From assembly GCA_023228765.1 (NCBI GenBank), contig JALOAM010000156.1:1-7130 (forward strand): 7,130 nucleotides of DNA, read 5' to 3'. The position numbers and the translations under genes were made by a program. Shown here piece after piece: positions 1-5,856 of this stretch. The notes beneath the pieces are model-generated. The model did no database searches, was not told where the DNA came from, and saw only the letters and a list, made by a program, of their open reading frames with translations. This DNA comes from Dehalococcoidia bacterium. Its GTDB lineage: Bacteria > Chloroflexota > Dehalococcoidia > UBA2979. Positions within the stretch are counted from its first letter, which is position 1; each line of letters starts with the position of its first letter.

Positions 1-124
1 TCATCGTACTGCTCGCGCGCACGGAGTGTTAGCGCACCCGAACTCGTCGGGCCTCACCTCCACGTGCGGTAGCATGCCGGACGATCACCGCGCGTCCGCG
101 GGACGTGCCGAGGCAGGAGCATCG

Positions 125-886
125 ATGAGCCCCGATCACCGCCCAGACCATCGCCCAGACCATCGCCCAGACCACCGCCCAGACCACCGCCCAGACCACC
201 GCCCGACCACGCCCCTCACCGCCGAGGAGCTCGAAGCCCTCGCACGGTGGCCGACGCCGGCCATCTCCAACGCGATCGAGACATTCAACGTCCGCTCGCG
301 CGCCACCGGTTTTATGTCATCTGATATTGTTGGGCGCTTCCCGGAGCTCGGCGTCGGCGTGGGCTACGCGGTCACCGCGAAGATCCGCGCCAGCATCCCG
401 CCGTCGGAGGATCCCGAGACCGTCGACCGCGACGCCTGGGTGGAGCACATCCTCTCGGTGCCCGGACCTCGATGGGTGGTCATGCAGGAGATGGACCAGC
501 CCGCCGTCGGCTCCTACTGGGGCGAGGTCAACGCGACGCGCCACCGGGCGATGGGCTGTGTCGGCATCATCACGGACGGAGGCGTGCGCGACCTGGACGA
601 GATGCGTGGGATGGGATTCAACGCGATCTCGAAGGCCGTCCTCGTCTCCCACGCGTACACCCACCTCGTCGAGGTCGGCGGACCGGTCACGGTGGGAGGG
701 CTCACCGTCCACCCGGGCGACCTCCTCGCCGGCGACCAGCACGGCGTCATCCACGTCCCGCACGACATCGCCCCGCAGGTCGCGGAGGCGGCTCAGCGCG
801 TCGAGGATGAGGAGCGCAAGATCATCGAGTTCTATCGCAGCGCCGGATACCGGCCCGGCGACCGCGACGGCGGGAAGTACCCGTAG
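125..886 (+). CDS. RraA-like / HMG-CHA aldolase family protein with N-terminal DHRP repeat
   Basis: This 253-residue protein belongs to the RraA/dimethylmenaquinone methyltransferase-like fold. Members include 4-hydroxy-4-methyl-2-oxoglutarate/4-carboxy-4-hydroxy-2-oxoadipate aldolases (Mg-dependent retro-aldol release of pyruvate) and RraA, an RNase E inhibitor. The diagnostic segment is GIITDGGVRDLDE near residues 147-159, with R155, D156 and E159 fitting the family's R-D-x-x-E/D signature. A GDLLAGDQHGV segment follows at about 198-208. The first 27 residues are MSP plus six DHRP units, outside the family fold; the conserved domain starts near TAEELEALARW. I chose ATG 125 because AGGAG at 115-119 lies 5 nt upstream. 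The frame stays open upstream, with possible starts at GTG 26 and ATG 74, neither with a good ribosome site. The gene heads a three-gene overlapping unit, its TAG sharing one base with the next GTG. Aldolase activity is more likely than RNase E control in this metabolic context, but it is inferred. Confidence 0.85.
   Translation: MSPDHRPDHRPDHRPDHRPDHRPDHRPTTPLTAEELEALARWPTPAISNAIETFNVRSRATGFMSSDIVGRFPELGVGVGYAVTAKIRASIPPSEDPETVDRDAWVEHILSVPGPRWVVMQEMDQPAVGSYWGEVNATRHRAMGCVGIITDGGVRDLDEMRGMGFNAISKAVLVSHAYTHLVEVGGPVTVGGLTVHPGDLLAGDQHGVIHVPHDIAPQVAEAAQRVEDEERKIIEFYRSAGYRPGDRDGGKYP
134..205 (+). repeat. Six-copy 12-bp in-frame tandem repeat encoding (DHRP)6
   Basis: Six consecutive 12-bp units each encode Asp-His-Arg-Pro. 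Units 2 and 3 read GACCATCGCCCA, units 4 and 5 GACCACCGCCCA, while unit 1 starts GATCAC and unit 6 ends CCG. Because 12 is a multiple of 3, gain or loss of units keeps the frame. A partial relative, CGATCACCGC, occurs in the same frame at 82-91, where it would encode DHRA. The repeat forms a His-, Arg- and Asp-rich extension ahead of the aldolase-like domain and is probably disordered. Confidence 0.95.
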
Positions 887-1857
887 TGCGCGCCGTCGTC
901 TGCCACGAGTGGGCCGACCTCGAATCGCTCGCGATCGAGGACGTCCCCTCCCCCGTGCCCGGCGAGGGCGAAGTCCTGATCGAGGTGCACGCGGCGGGAG
1001 TGAACTTCGCCGACCTGTTGATCGTGAAGGGCGAGTACCAGCACAAGCCGCCGTTTCCCTTCTCGCCGGGAGCGGAGGTCGCGGGCACCGTGAGTGCCCT
1101 CGGTGCCGGCGTGAGCGGACTGCAGATTGGCCAGCGCGTGCTCGCGATGCTCGACCACGGCGGCTACGCGCAGGAGGCCGTCGCGCAGGCGCACGAGGTC
1201 ACCCCGCTCCCGGAGACGATGGACTTCGAGACCGCCGCGACCTTCCCGATCGTCTACACCACCTCCCACCTCGCCCTCGGGCATCGCGCCCGCCTCGAAC
1301 CGGGTGAGGTGCTGCTCGTGCACGGCGCCTCGGGCGGCGTCGGCCTCACCGCCGTCGAGGTAGGCAAGGCGATGGGGGCGACGGTGATCGCCAGCGCCTC
1401 GTCCGCGGAGAAGCTCCACGTCGCCCTCGAACACGGCGCGGACTTCGTGATCAACTACGCGGAGGAGGACATCCGCCAGCGTGTGCTGGACCTGACGGGC
1501 GGCGCCGACGTGGTCTACGACCCCGTGGGAGGCGACGCCTTCACCGCCTCGCTGCGCTGCATCAACCCGGGCGGGAGGATCCTCGTGATCGGGTTTGCCA
1601 GCGGGAGCGTCCCGCAGATCCCGGCCAACCACCTGCTGGTGAAGGACGCATCTGCGCTCGGCTTCAGCCTCACGCAGATGCGCCGACATGCGCCCGAGGC
1701 CGTCGAGGCCGCGATGCACGAGCTGCTCGCGTGGGTAGCGAGCGGTCGCCTGCAGCCGCTGGTCTCCTCCACCGCGCCGTTCGAGGACTTCGCTGACGGT
1801 ATGCGTCTCCTCCGTGACCGCCGCTCCACGGGCAAGGTCGCGATCCGCATCCGATGA
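886..1857 (+). CDS. Zinc-independent MDR oxidoreductase, NADPH:quinone oxidoreductase family
   Basis: This 323-residue protein is a medium-chain dehydrogenase/reductase of the quinone oxidoreductase (zeta-crystallin-like) branch, which moves hydride from NAD(P)H to quinones, enones or enoyl thioesters. The GroES-like N-terminal half holds VHAAGVNFADLL at residues 34-45, with Asn where zinc-dependent alcohol dehydrogenases carry the catalytic Cys. The nucleotide-binding motif VHGASGGVG is at 145-153, followed by a helix and TVIASASSAEK. The segment GGADVVYDPVGGD at 205-217 and a C-terminal GKVAIRIR are typical of the group. Length is normal. The GTG start at 886 overlaps the previous TAG by one base, and the stop overlaps the next ATG as ATGA. 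No strong ribosome site is visible before it, so translational coupling is likely. It is probably cytosolic, as there is no signal peptide. Which substrate it uses (quinone, acryloyl-CoA-like or other enone) cannot be told. Confidence 0.9.
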   Translation: MRAVVCHEWADLESLAIEDVPSPVPGEGEVLIEVHAAGVNFADLLIVKGEYQHKPPFPFSPGAEVAGTVSALGAGVSGLQIGQRVLAMLDHGGYAQEAVAQAHEVTPLPETMDFETAATFPIVYTTSHLALGHRARLEPGEVLLVHGASGGVGLTAVEVGKAMGATVIASASSAEKLHVALEHGADFVINYAEEDIRQRVLDLTGGADVVYDPVGGDAFTASLRCINPGGRILVIGFASGSVPQIPANHLLVKDASALGFSLTQMRRHAPEAVEAAMHELLAWVASGRLQPLVSSTAPFEDFADGMRLLRDRRSTGKVAIRIR

Positions 1858-2801
1858 CGCGAGTCGCGGTCGTCGGCGCCGGAGCAGTCGGCTGCTACTA
1901 CGGCGCCCGTCTCGCGCAGGCCGGCCACGAGGTCCACTTCATCCTCCGACGGGACTTCGAGGCCGTGCGTGCCCGAGGACTCTCGATCCGCTCGAAGGAC
2001 GGGGACTTCCACCTCGACGCACCGCTCGTGCACCGGGAGAGCGCGGAGGTCGGGCCGGTCGACTGGGTGCTCTGCGCGCTGAAGGCGACGGCGGTCAAGG
2101 ATGCGCGCGCCCTCGTCGCTCCGCTCCTCGGCGAGCGGACGCGGATCCTGCTGCTGATGAACGGCCTGGGGCTGGAGGAGACCGTCGGCGCGTGGTTCGG
2201 CGCCGAGCGAGTCTTCGGCGGCCTCGCCTTCACCTGCATCAACCGAGGCGAACCGGGCGTGGTGAACCACATCGACTACGGTGCCGTCACCCTCGGCCAC
2301 CACCTCGACGATCCGAGCGCCCTCGACGAGGCGCTGGCGCTGTGGGACGGCGCGCGCGTCGAGGTGCTTCGCGCGCCCTCATTGCTCCTCGCACGGTGGC
2401 GGAAGCTGCTCTGGAACGTGCCGTTCAACGGCCTCGCGGTCACCGCGGGCGGCATCACCACGGACCGCATCATGGGCGACCACGACCTTCATGCCGCCGC
2501 CGAGGCGGTCATGCGCGAGGTAGTGGCGGCGGGCAACGCCGACCTCGCAGCCCACGGCGAGTCGGCACGCCTCGACGCGGATGCGGACATCGAGGCGATG
2601 CTCCGGGCGACGGAGGCGATGGCGGTCTACCGCCCGAGCACGATGATCGACTTCGTGGAAGGACGGCCGCTGGAGGTGGAGGCCATCTTCGGGGAGCCGC
2701 TCCGCCGCGCGGTCGCCCTCGGCGTCGCGACGCCGTACCTGGCACTCCTCACGACGCTGATGCGCTCCCTCGACCCCGCGAGGGCTGACCGAGCGGGCTA
2801 G
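1854..2801 (+). CDS. panE: 2-dehydropantoate 2-reductase family protein (PanE/ApbA)
   Basis: This 315-residue protein matches the ketopantoate reductase family, which uses NADPH to reduce a 2-oxoacid to a 2-hydroxyacid; the textbook role is ketopantoate to pantoate in coenzyme A synthesis. The Rossmann motif GAGAVGCYYGARLAQAG is at residues 8-24. MNGLG at 102-106 holds the conserved Asn. RWRKLLWN carries K184 and N188, matching E. coli Lys176 and Asn180 in spacing. PSTMIDFVEGRPLE has S262 and E274, with the same 12-residue gap as E. coli Ser244 and Glu256, so the active site looks intact. ATG 1854 overlaps the upstream stop (ATGA), consistent with coupling to the MDR gene. No panB or panC is in view, and the aldolase and MDR neighbours suggest a catabolic 2-oxoacid paralogue as a real alternative to pantothenate synthesis. 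The 3' end interlocks with the convergent M20 gene. Confidence 0.88.
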   Translation: MTRVAVVGAGAVGCYYGARLAQAGHEVHFILRRDFEAVRARGLSIRSKDGDFHLDAPLVHRESAEVGPVDWVLCALKATAVKDARALVAPLLGERTRILLLMNGLGLEETVGAWFGAERVFGGLAFTCINRGEPGVVNHIDYGAVTLGHHLDDPSALDEALALWDGARVEVLRAPSLLLARWRKLLWNVPFNGLAVTAGGITTDRIMGDHDLHAAAEAVMREVVAAGNADLAAHGESARLDADADIEAMLRATEAMAVYRPSTMIDFVEGRPLEVEAIFGEPLRRAVALGVATPYLALLTTLMRSLDPARADRAG

Positions 2802-4135
2802 GTACACATCCGTCGGGTGATCTCGTACGTCAGTTCGCAGCCAGCCTGGAGGTTCTCCACGGTGAGGAACTCGTCGTTGCCGTGGAAGCCCTGGCGCTCC
2901 TCCTTGCTCAGGACGCAGGGGGCGAAGCCGTAGGCGGGGATGCCGCGGGCGCGCAGGAAGCGGTTGTCGGTCCCGCCGACGGTCATCGAGGGCACCACGA
3001 TGGCGTCCTCGTTCGCATCCAGGATCACCTGTTCGATCACGCGGTAGAGCTCCGTGTCCCACGGGATCGGCGCGGGCTCCACCTCGTGCGCGACTTCCTC
3101 GTGGAACTCGACGACCACGCGCTCGTCCGCGATCTGATCGATGACGGCGCTGCGCCAGGCGTCGCGAGACTGGCCGGGCAGCAGCCGGCAGTCGATGACG
3201 GCGCTGCTCTTCGCGGGGATCACATTCGCCTTGATGCCGCTCTCCACCATCGTCACGTTCAGCGTGTTCGTGAACATCGCGCGGAGGGCCGGCGAGGCCG
3301 CGATCAACTCGTCCAGCTCGTCGCCGTCCTCGAACGAGGGGAGGAGGCCCTCCGCGGCGAGGCGCGAGACCCACGCCTCGACCTCCGGGATCACCACTAG
3401 CGGACGCTCCCAGTCCGCCAGGCGCTGGAGCGCCTTCGAGAGGATCACGGCGGAGTTGTCAGCGAGGTCATGCGCCACGCTGCCGTGGCCGGGGATGCCG
3501 ACCGCCGTCAGGCGCATCCAGCAGACCTGCTTCTCCGTGGTTGCCACGGCGTAGACCTCGCGGTCGCTACCGGGGAACTCCGTGGAGCCGGAGCCGCCCT
3601 CGTTCAGCTCGAACTCGACGTCCTCCACCAGCTCCGGGTGATGGTCGCAGAGCCAGCGCATCCCGAACGTACCCAGGGCCTCCTCGTCCGGCACGGCGCA
3701 GAAGACGAGGTCGCGCTTCAGAGGAATCCCGCGGCGGCGCAGGAGGAGCACCGCGAGCAGCTGCATGACCGCGAAGCCCTTCATGTCCACCGCGCCGCGG
3801 CCGTAGATGCGGTTGCCCTCCTCGATGCCCTCGAACGCCGGCTTCGTCCAGTACGCGCGCTCCACCGGGACCACGTCGATGTGGTTGCACAGCATGAAGG
3901 CGCCCCGCGACCCGTCGCCCGGGATGCGCGCGTAGAGGATCTCGCGGCCCGGCGCCGTCTCGAAGTAGCGCGTCGGGATGCCCTCGGCCTCGAGCAGGCG
4001 CCCGAGGAAGCGCGCGCCGGCGGCCTCGTTGCCGGGCGGGTTGGACGTGTCGATACGCAGATAGTCGGTCAGGATCGCCTGCGCCTCGCGGCGCACAGCC
4101 ACCCAGTCGATGGCTGCGTCAGCGGCGCGCGCCAT
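2798..4135 (-). CDS. M20 family metallohydrolase (ArgE/DapE/ACY1/CPS1-like)
   Basis: This 445-residue protein is a two-zinc M20 peptidase/amidohydrolase, a family that cleaves N-acyl amino acids or short peptides. The ligand set is visible: H85-x-D87 in CNHIDVVP, D117 in GRGAVDMKG, the E151-E152 pair in PDEEALG, E179 in ELNEGG, and H418 in GFHGNDEF. By family rule E151 is the general base. GIPGHGS at 213-219 begins the dimerisation lid. The segment GGTDNRFLRARGIPAYGF near 387-404 resembles the carboxypeptidase S/PM20D1 branch more than DapE. There is no signal peptide, so it is probably cytoplasmic. The frame is open to 4405, but that would overlap RNase D deeply; ATG 4135 has GGAGG (4144-4148) 8 nt upstream and starts where family similarity starts. 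It follows RNase D on the same strand after 124 bp, so it may have its own promoter. The exact substrate is unknown. Confidence 0.92.
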   Translation of the reverse strand: MARAADAAIDWVAVRREAQAILTDYLRIDTSNPPGNEAAGARFLGRLLEAEGIPTRYFETAPGREILYARIPGDGSRGAFMLCNHIDVVPVERAYWTKPAFEGIEEGNRIYGRGAVDMKGFAVMQLLAVLLLRRRGIPLKRDLVFCAVPDEEALGTFGMRWLCDHHPELVEDVEFELNEGGSGSTEFPGSDREVYAVATTEKQVCWMRLTAVGIPGHGSVAHDLADNSAVILSKALQRLADWERPLVVIPEVEAWVSRLAAEGLLPSFEDGDELDELIAASPALRAMFTNTLNVTMVESGIKANVIPAKSSAVIDCRLLPGQSRDAWRSAVIDQIADERVVVEFHEEVAHEVEPAPIPWDTELYRVIEQVILDANEDAIVVPSMTVGGTDNRFLRARGIPAYGFAPCVLSKEERQGFHGNDEFLTVENLQAGCELTYEITRRMCT

Positions 4136-4149
4136 CCTCGCCCCCTCCA

Positions 4150-4207
4150 GGTCACCTCGGTGGTCACCCCGAACCTCCGAGGACGCCGACAGTATCGCCG
4201 AGGACGC
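4150..4207 (-). promoter_or_regulatory. Repeat-rich leader upstream of the M20 gene, possible promoter/operator
   Basis: The 124-bp gap between RNase D and the M20 gene contains two sets of direct repeats. In plus-strand terms, GGTCACC occurs at 4150-4156 and 4162-4168 (12-bp period), and CCGAGGACGC at 4177-4186 and 4198-4207 (21-bp period, about two helical turns). Read on the minus strand, a weak -10-like GATACT (4191-4196) lies between the two 10-bp copies. No convincing -35 is placed 16-18 bp away. Regulation of the M20 gene is inferred from position only. Confidence 0.3.
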
Positions 4208-4259
4208 AAGCCTGCAGACGAGGTGAGGAAGATGTGCGGGGGACGCGGGCGCGGCGGCC

Positions 4260-5450
4260 TCAACCGCGGATGGTGAGTCCGGCCTCCGAGTCAGGGTCGA
4301 CGATGACGGCCGTCTTGCCCTGTAACCAGTCCAGGAGGTCCGCTCCGACCAGCTCACGACGCCACCCGCCCAGCAGCGGCAGGCCGGGCTCCTTCGAGCG
4401 GTCACCCACGAGCCACCATGCGATCAGGTCGTCGATCTCGCGACGCGTGGCGACGAAGCGCGGGGCGATCGAGGCCTCGCGACAGCGGGCCTGCACGATC
4501 CCGCTGAGGATCGCCGGCCAGGACTGCCCCAGGTTCGGGACACGAGGCGGTGTCTCCTCCTGCGGCGGGGGATCCTCCATGCCGCGCTCGACGGCCTCCA
4601 GCAGGGTCTGACCATAGCGCTGGGCCGTGCCCTCGCCCAGGCCGCGGACGGCGCGGAGCTCCGCGAGGTCGCGCGGGGGCCTGCGGGCCACCTCCAGCAT
4701 CGTGCGGTCGTTCAGCAGCCAGGAGGGCGGGCGGTTGACGCGGAGCGCCTCCTCCTCCCGCCACGCGGCGAGGGCGCGCAGGGCACCCTGGCTCTTGCGG
4801 CGGAGGGCGTTCCAGCCACGGATGCGGCGGTACATCTCCTCGGGCGGGGTGCGCTCCGCCCACGTCTCCGCGAGGTCATCGCACTCCTCCATCACCCAGT
4901 CGAGACGGCCTTCCTCCTGCAGTCCGGCGCGCAGCTGCTGCCACGCGCTGGGGAGGTAGCGCACGTCGTCCAGGGCGTAGCGGATCTGCTCGTCCGTCAG
5001 CGGACGGCGGGACCACTCGGTGAACTGCGAGCCCTTGTCGATGTAGGCGCCGCACATCCGCTCCACGAGCGGCGCATAGCCGATCTGGTCGCCCAGGCCG
5101 AGGAACGCCGCGGCGATCTGCGTGTCCACGATCCCACGCCCGCGCACCCCGAACACCGCGCCGATGAGCGCGAGGTCCGCCTGCGCGGAATGGATGACCG
5201 TCTCAACGGAAGAGTCCCCGACCAGGTCGGCGATCGCACGCGTGTCCACGCGCAGCGGATCGATCGCGCGGACCTCGGGCGCCTGGGCGTCGCCCCAGCT
5301 CACCTGCACCAGCGAGAGCTCCGCGACGTAGCGGCTCTCCGTCATGAACTCCAGGTCAAGGGCAAACGCACCGGCGGCGCGGATAGCGTCCGCAATCGCC
5401 GCAACCTCTGCAGGCGCAGCGACGAGGGAGAGAGCCGGCTCCGTAGTCAC
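4260..5450 (-). CDS. rnd: Ribonuclease D (DEDDy exonuclease with HRDC domain)
   Basis: This 396-residue protein is a 3'-5' exoribonuclease of the RNase D type, which trims tRNA and other stable RNA precursors in the cytoplasm. The DEDDy set is complete, counting from the chosen start: D32 and E34 in ALDLEFMTES, D92 in HSAQADLAL, and Y158/D162 in YALDD. An HRDC-type helical domain covers about 217-290 (NALRRKSQGALRALAAWRE through GLGEGTAQRYGQTLLEAV), and a further helical C-terminal part of about 80 residues may be a second, degenerate HRDC. E. coli RNase D is about 375 residues, so length is normal. I place the start at GTG 5450 because similarity begins there and the upstream residues to 5564 are low-complexity and Arg-rich. 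No Shine-Dalgarno precedes it, and TATCGT lies 6 nt upstream, suggesting a leaderless mRNA. It is divergent from the small ORF at 5659. Confidence 0.93.
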   Translation of the reverse strand: MTTEPALSLVAAPAEVAAIADAIRAAGAFALDLEFMTESRYVAELSLVQVSWGDAQAPEVRAIDPLRVDTRAIADLVGDSSVETVIHSAQADLALIGAVFGVRGRGIVDTQIAAAFLGLGDQIGYAPLVERMCGAYIDKGSQFTEWSRRPLTDEQIRYALDDVRYLPSAWQQLRAGLQEEGRLDWVMEECDDLAETWAERTPPEEMYRRIRGWNALRRKSQGALRALAAWREEEALRVNRPPSWLLNDRTMLEVARRPPRDLAELRAVRGLGEGTAQRYGQTLLEAVERGMEDPPPQEETPPRVPNLGQSWPAILSGIVQARCREASIAPRFVATRREIDDLIAWWLVGDRSKEPGLPLLGGWRRELVGADLLDWLQGKTAVIVDPDSEAGLTIRG

Positions 5451-5456
5451 GGCCGG

Positions 5457-5462
5457 ACGATA
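5457..5462 (-). promoter_or_regulatory. Candidate -10 box for a leaderless rnd transcript
   Basis: On the minus strand TATCGT stands 6 nt before the GTG start of RNase D, and no ribosome site lies between. This fits a TANNNT -10 box driving a transcript that begins at or next to the start codon. It matches the consensus at four of six bases, with no good -35, so chance is possible. Confidence 0.35.
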
Positions 5463-5603
5463 ACACGCACGGCGCGCACGATCCGTAAGTCTGAGCCCAT
5501 CGGACGAACACGCCGGCGGGCGGCGGGACCTCGCGGACACCTCGGATCTCGTGACGAGAAGCACGAAAGGAATGCCGGATTCAGCTGGCCCACGGCCTCG
5601 CCA

Positions 5604-5631
5604 GGAGGTCTACGGTGAGGTAGAGGCCTCC
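5604..5631 (+). promoter_or_regulatory. Possible RNA hairpin hiding an upstream ribosome site and mini-ORF
   Basis: GGAGGTCT (5604-5611) can pair with AGGCCTCC (5624-5631) as eight base pairs including one G-U, leaving a 12-nt loop. The loop holds GTG AGG TAG (5615-5623), a two-codon ORF placed 5 nt after the strong site AGGAGGT (5603-5609). The CCTCC arm (5627-5631) could instead pair with the second GGAGG (5646-5650), the ribosome site of the 41-residue ORF. Alternative pairing could therefore control translation of that ORF. This is read by eye without an energy calculation, and the region is not shown to be transcribed. Confidence 0.3.
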
Positions 5632-5658
5632 CACTACTCGTACCAGGAGGGATCATTG

Positions 5659-5784
5659 ATGAACCTCATCGACAGGATCCGCGGACTGTTCGGCGGCGAC
5701 CGACATCACGAGCCGACAGCCCAGCAACGCGCCGACCAGGAGCGCGCCCGCCGCGCCATGGACTCGATGTCCCGCCGCCGCTAG
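5659..5784 (+). CDS. Small hypothetical protein, 41 residues
   Basis: I do not recognise this protein. The start is well supported: AGGAGGG at 5645-5651 lies 7 nt before ATG 5659, and a TTG directly before it is a possible alternative. The N-terminus MNLIDRIRGLFGGD looks like a short amphipathic helix ending in a Gly turn. The remainder, from HHEPTAQQRADQERA to the Ser-Arg-rich end MSRRR, is polar and strongly basic, likely helical or disordered, with no Cys and no transmembrane segment. It might attach to a membrane surface or bind nucleic acid, but that is only a guess from composition. The frame is open upstream with possible starts at GTG 5551 and ATG 5572 (up to 77 residues); those lack good ribosome sites, although GC-rich third positions from about 5601 leave the longer form possible. 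It is divergent from rnd, and a hairpin follows its stop by 13 nt. Confidence 0.55.
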   Translation: MNLIDRIRGLFGGDRHHEPTAQQRADQERARRAMDSMSRRR

Positions 5785-5797
5785 CCCGCCGCACTGC

Positions 5798-5828
5798 CCG
5801 AGGGCGCCCGCCGTTCGGACGCCCTCGG
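5798..5828. terminator. GC-rich hairpin between convergent genes
   Basis: CCGAGGGCG (5798-5806) and CGCCCTCGG (5820-5828) are perfect inverted copies. After one mismatch the stem continues with CCG/CGG (5808-5810 and 5816-5818), leaving a 5-nt loop CCGTT. It lies between the stop of the small ORF (5784) and the stop of the convergent crotonase gene (5857), the right place for a two-way terminator. Neither side has a T-tract, so it may only slow transcription or protect 3' ends. Confidence 0.5.
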
Positions 5829-5856
5829 CGGCCCACGCCGAGCGTCGGTAACCCCT

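Noticed and set aside
3..32. Open plus-strand frame ending in TAG at 30-32 (last residues IVLLARTEC), a possible tail of an upstream gene
   Set aside because: Only nine codons are visible, with nothing recognisable; it could equally be intergenic.
61..75. CACGTG palindrome and TAGCAT as a promoter for the first operon
   Set aside because: TAGCAT matches -10 at four of six bases but has no -35; in 90 bp this may be chance, so it was not annotated.
26..124. N-terminal extension of the aldolase-like gene from GTG 26 or ATG 74
   Set aside because: Neither start has a convincing ribosome site, whereas ATG 125 has AGGAG 5 nt upstream. The in-frame DHRA near 83 leaves a little doubt.
327..1307. 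Long plus-strand frame across the aldolase and MDR genes
   Set aside because: Arg/Ser/Pro-rich translation typical of a high-GC shadow frame, with no recognisable motifs.
3470..4276. 268-codon plus-strand frame antisense to the M20 gene
   Set aside because: The opposite strand encodes complete zinc-binding motifs; the antisense product is low-complexity (His/Arg/Ala/Val) with no ribosome site.
4136..4405. Extension of the M20 protein to 535 residues
   Set aside because: It would run into the RNase D coding region and is Arg/Ser-rich; ATG 4135 has a strong GGAGG site.
5451..5564. Extension of RNase D by 38 residues
   Set aside because: Upstream residues are Arg-rich without family similarity; the domain starts just after GTG 5450.
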